Shown in pieces: positions 8,301 to 14,920 of a stretch of DNA of 36,361 nucleotides. The stretch comes from Flavobacteriales bacterium (GTDB lineage Bacteria > Bacteroidota > Bacteroidia > Flavobacteriales_D > Crocinitomicaceae). The position numbers and the translations under genes were made by a program. The DNA is taken from positions 1 to 36,361 of the forward strand of contig CANCQX010000013.1 in assembly GCA_947380375.1 (NCBI GenBank), read 5' to 3'. The first letter of the stretch is position 1. Every line of letters begins with the position of its first letter. The notes under the pieces are model-generated. The model searched no databases, was not told the DNA's origin, and saw nothing but the letters and a program-made list of their open reading frames with translations.

Positions 8301-8322
8301 GAAAAAAAAGTATTAACCTCAT
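5278..8322 (-). CDS. Two-component sensor histidine kinase (propeller, Y_Y_Y, LytS-type kinase)
   Basis: This 1014-aa membrane sensor has a signal peptide (residues 1-19), then about 14 'two-component regulator propeller' repeats (about 25-660; recurring GYLWIGTDAGLCRYDG-type units) forming periplasmic beta-propellers. A Y_Y_Y domain follows (about 690-755), then one TM helix (about 762-785), a short coiled coil, a His_kinase domain (PF06580 type) and a HATPase_c domain. The phosphoacceptor is H820 in NPHFTFN, where the family usually has NPHFLFN. The N-box is around N915 (QPFIENSFEHAF) and the G-box reads DNGTGF. It autophosphorylates and signals to the response regulator encoded immediately upstream, whose TAG stop abuts this ATG (translational coupling). 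The propellers suggest it senses an extracellular polymer or envelope state; the ligand is unknown. The 3' end overlaps the XRE gene by 26 bp. Confidence 0.92.
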   Translation of the reverse strand: MRLILFFLLSIIIVGKLNAQSIPSKNITINDGLPSNSIKCFFKDSRGYLWIGTDAGLCRYDGKNYKVYNESNGLKYTQVWSIIEDKKHNLWFSVYGNGLAKFDGKKFTYFNKKNGLINNNIRKVHYSKKNDCLILATENGVSIFDGNKFKSFQKKNGINGFQIVGIDEFKDKILITSSYNGVYALEVNKDLTKIKLDSLFYLNIVYSSFHNSDNYYCCGPDQILYIKNIKNGTIDSIKNPIIWNYSKAKSSIYCSAWNVTDPNGGLFEFKNNSITNITQKANITSNGLWCNYYDNESKQLWVGSIDKGVFRVDLSRRIEQYNASYFGLKELQIQELFTDKNGSIWIGAKDNILILNKAKKLIVITKSVLQEKVKRYIQTHSKLLQVDLDYFKLNKQIGFTAFNIHTDNESNVWVNTTWGLFCFDSKLEIKHFYGSDGGHSVLDDKERLYYGHMYGRINLLQNKYNRINNATYFTSGPNIPSDINKIVKQGKFIWFGTNSKGLFLLKNGNFISLLHQNKFKESNIKELIINSNNELIIGTNNGSVFVTKWEGNKLRIVKKFRPYKEIIGSSISFVEYVKGTYFIGTNKGINIIQHNRFVKLLDKSEGIADIQFNDCVQDKDANLWIGTNNGLIKLNTNSILEKIKEKKNPIHITELLVNGKHYNKHLDYFWGTISNDKIELTYKQNDVQFLFSAINTYNAKKNLYRYKIDELSNVWSKFLPIGNIQLLGVPNGKYLIHIEGKNIGTGLKFETKLITLIITPPFWKTPWFISLVLVLLITTIYLFIRYRIKLIEHREREKAEVTNKLTETKLEALRAQMNPHFTFNAMNSIQNYIIDNDTTNALHYLGEFSKLIRQTLENASEKLMPLETEIRFLESYMNVQKMRFDRVITRIKLENSVDKYRTLIPPLILQPFIENSFEHAFENDSDKQQIIDIHFYLENEKLICTIRDNGTGFKEGDSNTLHKSFGQKLTKDRLDLLNREFQTNDFNYEITNLKTVDSNLSGTEIRITFLLMLE

Positions 8323-9084
8323 CTAAACAGTTCTGTTTTTATAAATAAAGCTAACCAATTGTTCGCTTTTACGAACCGAAACATCTAGTTTTTTTCCAGT
8401 CGTCATTGTAACAGAATAGCCTTCAACTCGACTATAATTTGAAATGTAATTCAAATTAACCAATGTTGATTTATGTATTCTAAAGAAAACGGTACTTGGT
8501 AAAGTTTCCTCTAAATACTTCAACGTTTTAGTTACCGTAATTTCACGACCTTGAAGCGTAATGATTTTAGAATAGTTATCCATTCCTTCACAATACACAA
8601 TATTTGAAATCTTTTCTAATTCATATCCAGTTGAAGTAGGTAAGGCTATCTTATTGAATTGGTTGGAATCTGTATTTAAGTTCTCTAGCAATGCTGAAAT
8701 ACGTTGTTGGTTGGTAGAAGCTGTTTGTTTACGTTCAAGGCGTTTAATAGCATCGTTAAGGTCAACAAAATTGATTGGTTTCAAAAGGTAATCAATCGCT
8801 GAATGTTTGATAGCATCGATTGCATAGTTCTTATGAGCAGTTGTAAAGATGATATCAAAAAACACATTATCGAAGTACTTGAATAACTGAAAACCATCTT
8901 CGCCTTTCATTTCGATATCCAAAAATATAAGTTCTGGGTGAAGTTTATTAATCAATTCCACACCTTGACTTACAGATTCCACAGCTCCTAAAACAATTAG
9001 TTTCGTCCCGAAGTATTGATTGATTAGCTTTTCAAGAAATTCTCTTGCTGGCTTTTCGTCATCGATAATAATGCATGTAATCAT
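8323..9084 (-). CDS. LytTR-family response regulator
   Basis: This 253-aa protein has an N-terminal receiver domain (about 1-118) with acidic pocket D8/D9, phosphoacceptor D56 in FLDIEM, T81/T82 and K102 in LLKP. The C-terminal LytTR DNA-binding domain spans about residues 145-250 (EKISNIVYCEGMDNYSKI, VFFRIHKSTLVNLNYI). It is phosphorylated by the sensor kinase encoded directly downstream, and the stop and start codons of the two genes are adjacent. LytTR regulators generally bind paired direct repeats upstream of target genes. A -7-like TAGTTTTG lies at 9125-9132, identical to the octamer before the lipoprotein operon. Confidence 0.93.
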   Translation of the reverse strand: MITCIIIDDEKPAREFLEKLINQYFGTKLIVLGAVESVSQGVELINKLHPELIFLDIEMKGEDGFQLFKYFDNVFFDIIFTTAHKNYAIDAIKHSAIDYLLKPINFVDLNDAIKRLERKQTASTNQQRISALLENLNTDSNQFNKIALPTSTGYELEKISNIVYCEGMDNYSKIITLQGREITVTKTLKYLEETLPSTVFFRIHKSTLVNLNYISNYSRVEGYSVTMTTGKKLDVSVRKSEQLVSFIYKNRTV

Positions 9085-9124
9085 TTGTGATAGTGTAATT
9101 TGGTAAATTCTTGAATACTTACAA

Positions 9125-9132
9125 CAAAACTA
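9125..9132 (-). promoter_or_regulatory. -7 promoter element of the response regulator/kinase operon
   Basis: TAGTTTTG (minus strand) fits TAnnTTTG and lies 40 bp upstream of the ATG at 9084. No matching -33 TTG is visible at the usual distance, so this is a partial match. Confidence 0.4.
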
Positions 9133-9290
9133 AAGTAATTAATTAGAAGTTAATCCTTCTTTTATTTTTCGTTGGAATATTTTAGTGAAAGTGATAATTC
9201 AATTGGTTTAGATTGAATTGAATTGATAATTGGAGTTGATTTGGTTAAAAAGATGAGGTAAAATATGTTGTGATTGAATGGTTTCTTACC

Positions 9291-9350
9291 TTGCCAATTA
9301 TCCTTTTCTTTTTAATATTATATCAATTTTTGGCAAGTATCATTTTTGAT
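9291..9350 (+). repeat. Intergenic repeat copy 2 (TTGCCAA...TTGGCAA element)
   Basis: This is the second copy of the element at 690-748, in the same orientation. TTGCCAA is at 9291-9297, TTGGCAA at 9330-9336 (same 39-bp start-to-start spacing), and the copy ends in TCATTTTTGAT. It lies downstream of the nuclease-like gene (9471-10235, minus), much as copy 1 lies downstream of the methyltransferase. Confidence 0.6.
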
Positions 9351-9399
9351 GATTTTATCTTGTTAAATAAGGAGTTTAGACATTTTTAATATTGTTTTA

Positions 9400-9420
9400 G
9401 TGAGCCATTTTTTTGCTCAC
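9400..9420 (-). terminator. Hairpin downstream of the nuclease-like gene
   Basis: GTGAGC (9400-9405) and its complement GCTCAC (9415-9420) flank a 9-nt T-rich loop, 50 bp beyond the stop of the minus-strand gene at 9471. The stem is short and there is no clean U-tract, so it is a modest terminator candidate. Confidence 0.4.
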
Positions 9421-9470
9421 ATTTTAATTTAATACTAATTATTATTTTGATTTCATCAACTTGCATAAAT

Positions 9471-10235
9471 TTATTTTTCTGTTCTCAAATCTAGTACGCC
9501 AATATTTCTAAATCTATTTAAATTATTGTCATTAATAATACTATCAATATTTTGAATTTCATTATTAGCTATTTGTATTACATATTCTGGAGTATTATTA
9601 TTTTCGTTTGGATAAAAATTGTCTGCAATATCACCAAAATATACATTTAAAAATTTTTCAACATTTAATTCCATCAAAGGACAACAAAACAAACAGTGAA
9701 AAGGAAGTGTATCAGATAAAATTCTATTTTTAGATAATCTACGATTTCTGAAATTTTGAGTAAAGTTATTTATTGTAATTGCATCTGTTATGAAAATAGC
9801 TTTATCTTGAAAATCATTATTACATTTTGTTCTTGTATCATTGTTTGGTTGAGAGTACAGTATATAAAATGGAAGTTTGCGATTAGCAGTTGCATAATCT
9901 ATGAGTACATCGATTTGTCTTAGATTACCATTTTGATAATTAAATTTACCAGTATAACCATCATATTCTTTGAATATTTTTTTTGCTTGAAATACAAAAG
10001 ATAGGGTTTGATTATCATACAAAAACCATAGTTCTAATTCAAAATCTGCACCACTTACAAAATTTTCAAAATGTCTGTTATGTTTTTCAACATTTAGGTA
10101 GTTAAATTTTTTATTTAACTTTCTCCATTGCCAAACTAAATAATCAGTAAGTGATTCTTCTCCTACATCACCTACATTATCAATAAAATCCCATACTTCA
10201 CTTGATATTCTTTTATTTTCTTCACATACAATCAT
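9471..10235 (-). CDS. PD-(D/E)xK-like protein, DUF6615-like
   Basis: This 254-aa protein has no signal peptide. Its N-terminal half resembles the DUF6615 type of restriction-endonuclease-like proteins: an acidic helix (GEESLTDYLVWQW, E26/E27/D31), then ENFVSGADFELELWF with D64 and E66, and a strand FVFQAKK with Q83-x-K85. The spacing fits a D...(E/Q)xK nuclease core. The C-terminal half contains a CCPLMELNVEKFL segment and two CxxC-like cysteines (HCLFCCP) that might bind metal or only be structural. It is a single gene next to tRNA-Asn, with its own terminator and no partner in the same operon. Related proteins are often found singly in accessory regions. Nuclease activity is an inference; a non-catalytic role is possible. 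Confidence 0.6.
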   Translation of the reverse strand: MIVCEENKRISSEVWDFIDNVGDVGEESLTDYLVWQWRKLNKKFNYLNVEKHNRHFENFVSGADFELELWFLYDNQTLSFVFQAKKIFKEYDGYTGKFNYQNGNLRQIDVLIDYATANRKLPFYILYSQPNNDTRTKCNNDFQDKAIFITDAITINNFTQNFRNRRLSKNRILSDTLPFHCLFCCPLMELNVEKFLNVYFGDIADNFYPNENNNTPEYVIQIANNEIQNIDSIINDNNLNRFRNIGVLDLRTEK

Positions 10236-10291
10236 TTGTAAACATTTAAAAAATAAAACTACACTCTAATCCACCACTCCCAGAAACCAAA

Positions 10292-10317
10292 AAAGACCTA
10301 CATTTCTGTAAGTCTTT
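10292..10317 (-). terminator. Terminator of tRNA-Asn
   Basis: On the minus strand an 11-bp stem (AAAGACTTACA/TGTAGGTCTTT with one G-U pair) and 4-nt loop, followed by further T residues, lies 12 bp downstream of the tRNA 3' end. This is a typical rho-independent terminator. Confidence 0.8.
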
Positions 10318-10328
10318 GATTTTTAGTG

Positions 10329-10402
10329 CTCCCTCTCCTGGGCTCGAACCAGGGACCCTCTGATTAACAGTCAGATGCTCTAACCAACTGAGCTAAGAAG
10401 GA
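10329..10402 (-). tRNA. tRNA-Asn (anticodon GTT)
   Basis: This 74-nt cloverleaf reads on the minus strand. The acceptor TCCTTCT pairs with AGAGGGA (one T-G), the D-arm contains AGCTCAGTTGGTTAGAGC, the anticodon stem TCTGA/TCAGA encloses CTGTTAA (anticodon GTT), and the T-arm is CCTGG-TTCGAGC-CCAGG. The discriminator is G, and a full CCA is not encoded. A good promoter (10433-10462) precedes it and a terminator (10292-10317) follows. The accessory-looking segment lies on its 3' side. Confidence 0.97.
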
Positions 10403-10432
10403 ATTTTGCGTACATTTCTGTATTAGCGTCAG

Positions 10433-10462
10433 CAAAGATAATAAAAGAATTTATTTTTCAAA
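10433..10462 (-). promoter_or_regulatory. Promoter of tRNA-Asn
   Basis: On the minus strand, TTTG (10462-10459), an 18-bp spacer and TATCTTTG (10440-10433) match the Bacteroidota -33/-7 pattern. The -7 element ends 30 bp before the tRNA, leaving room for a short 5' leader. Confidence 0.7.
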
Positions 10463-10538
10463 CAGATTTATCGAAAAACTTCAAAAATAATTGAATATGT
10501 TTTTTATGACAATTATTAAATTATTGATTTTAAATAAG

Positions 10539-11513
10539 TTAATCTAACTGAATAATAATTGCATCTTTGAAACCATTTGTTTGGATTTTTTTTAAAATGG
10601 TTGCTCCAGCTTCTCTCGATTCAAATGATCCAACTAAATAGCGAAATTTGAACTCACTTGTAGTAGTTACTTTTTGACGAATTACTTTCTCATCTATTTT
10701 TTTAAATGCTAGAGCATCTGTTTCAATAGGTTCTTTAGATGACATAATTTGAATAGCAAATGTAGCATCTACAGTTTTTGAACTAGAAGTTGAAGGTGTC
10801 GTTGTATTTTTTGGTGGGGTTGTGTTATTTTTCGCGATCGTTTTTGCTGCTGGTGTAGCTTTTATAAAATTTATAGTCGGATTTTCTTTTTGGATAAATG
10901 TTCTAAGTCCTCTAAAAATAGCTGAAGCAATAACTTCTTGTCCTTCAGTTGTGTTAAGGTATCTAGCTTCTTTTAGATTGGTCATAAAACCACATTCTAG
11001 TAACAAACTTGTCATGTTTGTATATTTTAATACTTGTAACGAATGTTGTCTATCATCACTATCTTTTACACCTCTTGAATGACGACCAGCTTTTGAAGAA
11101 AATTCTTTTTCCATAATTTGAGCAAGTTCAACAGATTTCTTTGAGTCCATAGAATGAACATGTGATTCTGTACCATGAACCATATGAAGATCATTCGCAT
11201 TGCAATGAATACTTATAAAATAATCTGCATTAATTGAATTCGCTTTAAAAACACGGTCGTCTAAACTTTGATAATCATCTTCTGTTCGCGTATAAATAAT
11301 TTCAATATTTGTAAGGTATTGTTGAATATATCCACCCACTTTATTAGCTATTAATAGATTCAATGCTTTTTCTGGAAGCAATGTTTCGTCATCTGAGATA
11401 AATCCGTGATCATTCCCTCCATGTCCTGCATCTATTACAACGGTTATCTTCTTTCCTTGAGAGATTGAAGTTAACGAGATAGCTATAAACCAGATAAGTA
11501 TACTTATTTTCAT
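10539..11513 (-). CDS. N-acetylmuramoyl-L-alanine amidase (Amidase_3) with SPOR domain
   Basis: This exported zinc hydrolase cleaves the lactyl-amide bond between peptidoglycan glycan and stem peptide. I use the ATG at 11513 (324 aa), which begins with a clean signal peptide (MKISILIWFIAISLTSISQ). The upstream in-frame ATG at 11543 would put ten residues in front of it and lies upstream of the likely -7 element. The Amidase_3 domain covers about residues 22-220, with zinc ligands H31 (DAGHGG), E48 and H103 (SIHCNAND) and catalytic E173 (LLECGFMTN). A Thr/Pro/Ser-rich linker (about 225-250) leads to a C-terminal SPOR domain (about 250-324), which binds denuded septal glycan and suggests a cell-division role (AmiC-like). 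TACTTTTG at 11518-11525 lies only 4 bp before the ATG. Confidence 0.93.
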   Translation of the reverse strand: MKISILIWFIAISLTSISQGKKITVVIDAGHGGNDHGFISDDETLLPEKALNLLIANKVGGYIQQYLTNIEIIYTRTEDDYQSLDDRVFKANSINADYFISIHCNANDLHMVHGTESHVHSMDSKKSVELAQIMEKEFSSKAGRHSRGVKDSDDRQHSLQVLKYTNMTSLLLECGFMTNLKEARYLNTTEGQEVIASAIFRGLRTFIQKENPTINFIKATPAAKTIAKNNTTPPKNTTTPSTSSSKTVDATFAIQIMSSKEPIETDALAFKKIDEKVIRQKVTTTSEFKFRYLVGSFESREAGATILKKIQTNGFKDAIIIQLD

Positions 11514-11517
11514 TTTG

Positions 11518-11525
11518 CAAAAGTA
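11518..11525 (-). promoter_or_regulatory. -7 element directly before the amidase start
   Basis: TACTTTTG (minus strand) matches TAnnTTTG and is separated from the ATG at 11513 by only four bases (CAAA). Transcription would begin at or very near the start codon, implying a leaderless mRNA. No clear -33 is visible. The match supports choosing 11513 over 11543 as the start. Confidence 0.45.
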
Positions 11526-11610
11526 GACGATTTGATTCCACATTTTTAATTTATTTGAAAACTTTACTAAAAATGAATTGTTGAAATTTGATTCTCTTAC
11601 TTGTTTAAAT

Positions 11611-11646
11611 AAAAAAACCGTGAGAAATGAATCCCACGGTTTTTTT
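11611..11646 (-). terminator. Bidirectional hairpin terminator
   Basis: AAAAAAACCGTG (11611-11622) and its perfect complement CACGGTTTTTTT (11635-11646) enclose a 12-nt loop. On the minus strand it ends in a run of seven T and terminates the 987-aa surface-protein transcript (stop at 11691); it would also work on the plus strand. Confidence 0.88.
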
Positions 11647-11690
11647 AATTTTTAACTTATCATCCTATTCAATGACAAGTATACATCAAC

Positions 11691-14654
11691 TTATTTTTTC
11701 ACAATATTAAATTGAGAAGAAGTTCCATTTTCAAGTATTACATTAAAAATATACATACCTGATTGTATAGAATTAATATCTACTCTAGTTTTACCATTAG
11801 TAAGGTTAATTGAATTATTCATTACAACTTTACCCATTATATCAGTAACTACTAATTTCGCAACACCTTCAGCATTTAATGAAATAGTAACAGCATCATT
11901 TGAAGGATTAGGATAAATCATTCCTTCTATTTTATTAACTTCTGAAATTCCTAGAGTGTTTTTATCAGCTGTTCTTATTCCGAATGCAGGGACAATATGT
12001 GATGTAAATCCTGAATACCAAGTTTCTACATCAGTTGTAGATCTTAAAGGATTAGTTAGTTCTTCAAAAACAAAATTATTTAAAGTATAATCAATTGCTG
12101 AATTATATCCTAAATTTATTCTGTTATTAGTAGTTGGTGTAATACAAAATAAGTATTTAGTATCATTTTCTAAAACAACTGATTCCTTAAATGGAACATA
12201 CAATACTGTGTCTTGCAAATCCCCATCCATATAATATATAGTGCTACTTACTTCATTTAACTGAAGGAAATTATCAGAAATTTTATAAACGTTAGGATTA
12301 AATACATCATCCCATCTAAATACTTGCATATTAAATTCTTCTTTATCTATTGATAATGTATCTACTGTAGCTGAAAAATAAATCCCTTCTGCACCAATTC
12401 TATTTGCATTTGCATTTTCATACTTAATACATTGCATAAATGATGTAAGATTAGTACCTGCAGATTTTGCGTATGTTGTTACTATTGGAATACCATTATC
12501 ATTCAATGGAGCCAATGAATATATATTATCTGTAATTTCAAAATTTAGAGTTAATGTGTTATCAGTTAAGTATAAATCCTGAATACCATTAAGATTAGCA
12601 GTGTAAGTAACAGAATATTTTCCGATTGAATACTCAGATAATGAATAATCAGGGAAATCAATATCTGCAAGCGTATCTTTCAATATTGTTACAGGTGTAC
12701 TTGTTGCTGAAAATAACACTTCAGTTCCTTTTTTAACTTCAACCGTTAGGGTAGCAGAATTTGCTGTTCTTGAACCTCTATTAAATAAAGATGCTCCTAA
12801 TGAAAGATTCATTTCTGTAGGATCTTTAACTGTTAAAGATGGTGTAGCATATGCTCTTGGAATTTTAGCATAATTTTTATACAAACTTATGTTATCTTGA
12901 TAATAACCGCTTAAATTACCTATAATAGCTACTACGGGACCTTTTTCCATTTCTTTTCTAAACATAGCTCCATCTCCTTGAGAAATTTGAATAGCAGGAA
13001 TAGTAATTAAAGCATTTTCAGTTGCTGTTCCTCCTCGCATTCCTGCTGGTGAGCCACTCACATTATTGATTATTACTGCAGCTCTTGCTCCATTATCTTG
13101 AGCATATTTAATTTTCTTGTAGAAATAACAATCACCTCTATAAATAACAGCAATTTTTCCTGTTAAATCGTTTCCAGAATCACCACAACCTAATGAATCA
13201 GTTGGTGTTGTACCAGCTGTAACTGTAAATGCATTTGGTAATGTTATTGTACCATCTATTGAATTTGAAACCGTCATATCATAAACTCCAGGATAAATGT
13301 TAAAAGGAACTTTAATTCTAGCAGTCATTTTTGTCTCAGTTGAATTACTTAACGTACTTACAACTTTTACACCATAAGGGTCATTAAAATTAAAACTCAA
13401 AGTTGCACTTCCAGATTTAAAATGTGTTTTGTCTCCTGTGATTGAAACTACTAATGTTGCCCCTCTAATTCCAGTTGCAGGACTGATAGATAATTTATTC
13501 ACCCCACCAATTACTTTAAATCCATTATTCAATGTAACTAATCCGTCAACAGGATTTACAATACTTATATTGTAATCTCCATTATAAGCAGTTGCAGGTA
13601 TTTTAACATTAGCTACTAATTGTGTTGCACTATTTACAGTTATTGAATTTACAGTAAAGGCGTTTACAGTATTACTTCCTTGATTAAAAATAAAATTTGC
13701 CGTAGGACTTCCTTGTGTGAAATGGGTATTTAAACCAGTTATTGTTACATCAAGTGTTTTTTCAATACTAGTTGGTTTCCCACTAACAATCGGTCCTGTT
13801 AAATCTACTGATATTGGACTAACAGTTGAAATTTCTGGACGAGCAGTTCCAGTTACTTTGAAACCTTTGATTAAACTTATTTTTCCATCTAAAGGGTTAT
13901 TTGTAACGATATCGTAATCACCAGCATAGGTGTTATCAGCTATCGTAACATTAGCAACTAATTGCGTTGCACTATTAACCGTAACTGAATTTAGTGTACT
14001 ACTTCCTTGGTTAAAACCAAAATTTACAGTTGTACTTCCCTGAACAAAATGAGTGTTTGAACCTGTGATAGTTACATCTAATGTAGTTCCAGAAACAACT
14101 GTTATTGGAGAAACAGTTGAGATAGAAGGTGCTGAAGAAGGCAATCCATTTTTAACTTCAAAAGCATTTTTTAAATATAGTTTCCCATCTAAATATTCAC
14201 TAACACCGACATTATATTTACCATTTTCAACAGTTGCAGGGATAGTAATATTTGCTGTTACAGAAGTTTTGCTATTTACAGTTAACGAATTAATAACCGT
14301 TCCACTACCTTGTGAAAAACCAAAAAACGCTGAGGTTGCACTTCCTTGAATAAAACGAGTGTTCAAACCTGTTATTGTAACATCTAACGTTTGTCCAGCA
14401 TTTGCTGAAATAGGAGAGACAGAAACTAAAGATGGAGCTACAAGCGCATCAGAAACAAGCATTAATGTGTCCTCTACATAGTATCCAGTAGTTTTCAAAC
14501 TATGACCCCATGGATCAGCATAAATTGGGTCTGATGTATATGTAAATTCATATGATCCTACAACAGATTGCGGAGAAACTCCTTTGAAAGAAATCTGAGA
14601 TTGTGACCAAAATGCACACATAACAATAAATAATGATAATACGAATTTTTTCAT
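11691..14654 (-). CDS. T9SS-secreted protein with TIG/IPT-like repeats and a PA domain
   Basis: This 987-aa exported protein has a signal peptide (about residues 1-20) and at least four tandem beta-sandwich repeats of ~95-105 residues (about 55-480). Each repeat carries an 'ISTVSPI...GTTLDVTITG.NTHF.QGS..VNFGF' opening and a 'NPLDGK..L..GFKV' end, like IPT/TIG domains. A protease-associated (PA) domain follows (about 485-590; LTGKIAVIYRGDCYFYKKI, ARAAVIINN), then a CARDB/Ig-like section (about 610-700), a further sandwich region, and a C-terminal T9SS type A sorting domain (about 915-987; MIYPNPSNDAVTISL, SIQSGMYIFNVI). The product is moved across the outer membrane by the type IX machinery and attached or released. 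A PA domain usually accompanies a protease, but no catalytic domain is seen here. A good promoter lies at 14684-14717. Confidence 0.9.
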   Translation of the reverse strand: MKKFVLSLFIVMCAFWSQSQISFKGVSPQSVVGSYEFTYTSDPIYADPWGHSLKTTGYYVEDTLMLVSDALVAPSLVSVSPISANAGQTLDVTITGLNTRFIQGSATSAFFGFSQGSGTVINSLTVNSKTSVTANITIPATVENGKYNVGVSEYLDGKLYLKNAFEVKNGLPSSAPSISTVSPITVVSGTTLDVTITGSNTHFVQGSTTVNFGFNQGSSTLNSVTVNSATQLVANVTIADNTYAGDYDIVTNNPLDGKISLIKGFKVTGTARPEISTVSPISVDLTGPIVSGKPTSIEKTLDVTITGLNTHFTQGSPTANFIFNQGSNTVNAFTVNSITVNSATQLVANVKIPATAYNGDYNISIVNPVDGLVTLNNGFKVIGGVNKLSISPATGIRGATLVVSITGDKTHFKSGSATLSFNFNDPYGVKVVSTLSNSTETKMTARIKVPFNIYPGVYDMTVSNSIDGTITLPNAFTVTAGTTPTDSLGCGDSGNDLTGKIAVIYRGDCYFYKKIKYAQDNGARAAVIINNVSGSPAGMRGGTATENALITIPAIQISQGDGAMFRKEMEKGPVVAIIGNLSGYYQDNISLYKNYAKIPRAYATPSLTVKDPTEMNLSLGASLFNRGSRTANSATLTVEVKKGTEVLFSATSTPVTILKDTLADIDFPDYSLSEYSIGKYSVTYTANLNGIQDLYLTDNTLTLNFEITDNIYSLAPLNDNGIPIVTTYAKSAGTNLTSFMQCIKYENANANRIGAEGIYFSATVDTLSIDKEEFNMQVFRWDDVFNPNVYKISDNFLQLNEVSSTIYYMDGDLQDTVLYVPFKESVVLENDTKYLFCITPTTNNRINLGYNSAIDYTLNNFVFEELTNPLRSTTDVETWYSGFTSHIVPAFGIRTADKNTLGISEVNKIEGMIYPNPSNDAVTISLNAEGVAKLVVTDIMGKVVMNNSINLTNGKTRVDINSIQSGMYIFNVILENGTSSQFNIVKK

Positions 14655-14683
14655 TTTTGTTAATGTTTTAAAATTAATGTAAA

Positions 14684-14717
14684 CAAATTTAATGTAAATT
14701 AATTAATATAAGACAAA
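14684..14717 (-). promoter_or_regulatory. Promoter of the TIG/PA surface protein
   Basis: On the minus strand, TTTG (14717-14714), a 22-bp spacer and TAAATTTG (14691-14684) match the Bacteroidota -33/-7 consensus. The -7 ends 29 bp before the ATG at 14654. Confidence 0.65.
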
Positions 14718-14884
14718 ATTTATTGCTAATATTAATTAGTTAGTTTTTAAATAATTTTCAAAAAAATTAGGTAAATTTTTAGTAATGAATATTTTAGATA
14801 AGTTTTAAATATTAAATATTTTATATCAATCAAACAAGTCATTGTTATTTATAGTTAACTTTTAGTAATAATTTATTCATGGTA

Positions 14885-14916
14885 TTGTTTTTGACACTTC
14901 CTTTTGCATAATTTTG
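14885..14916 (+). promoter_or_regulatory. Promoter of the 14921-18909 gene set, close to the start codon
   Basis: TTG (14885-14887), a 21-bp spacer and TAATTTTG (14909-14916) match the Bacteroidota consensus. The -7 element lies 4 bp before the ATG at 14921, the same spacing as at the amidase gene, so the transcript should begin at or next to the start codon. Confidence 0.6.
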
Positions 14917-14920
14917 TAGT

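Larger units (their letters stand above)
9085..9470. other. 386-bp intergenic region with repeat copy 2 and a hairpin
   Basis: This region contains the response-regulator promoter (9125-9132), an unassigned AT-rich part (about 9133-9290), repeat copy 2 (9291-9350) and a hairpin (9400-9420). I see no coding frame or RNA gene. Confidence 0.6.

Noticed and set aside
690-9368. Integron attC sites
   Set aside because: GTTAAAT motifs follow both repeats, but at different distances (781 and 9362), and they are common in AT-rich DNA. No integron integrase is present.
11514-11543. Ten-residue extension of the amidase
   Set aside because: It would precede a normal signal peptide and start upstream of the TACTTTTG -7 element.
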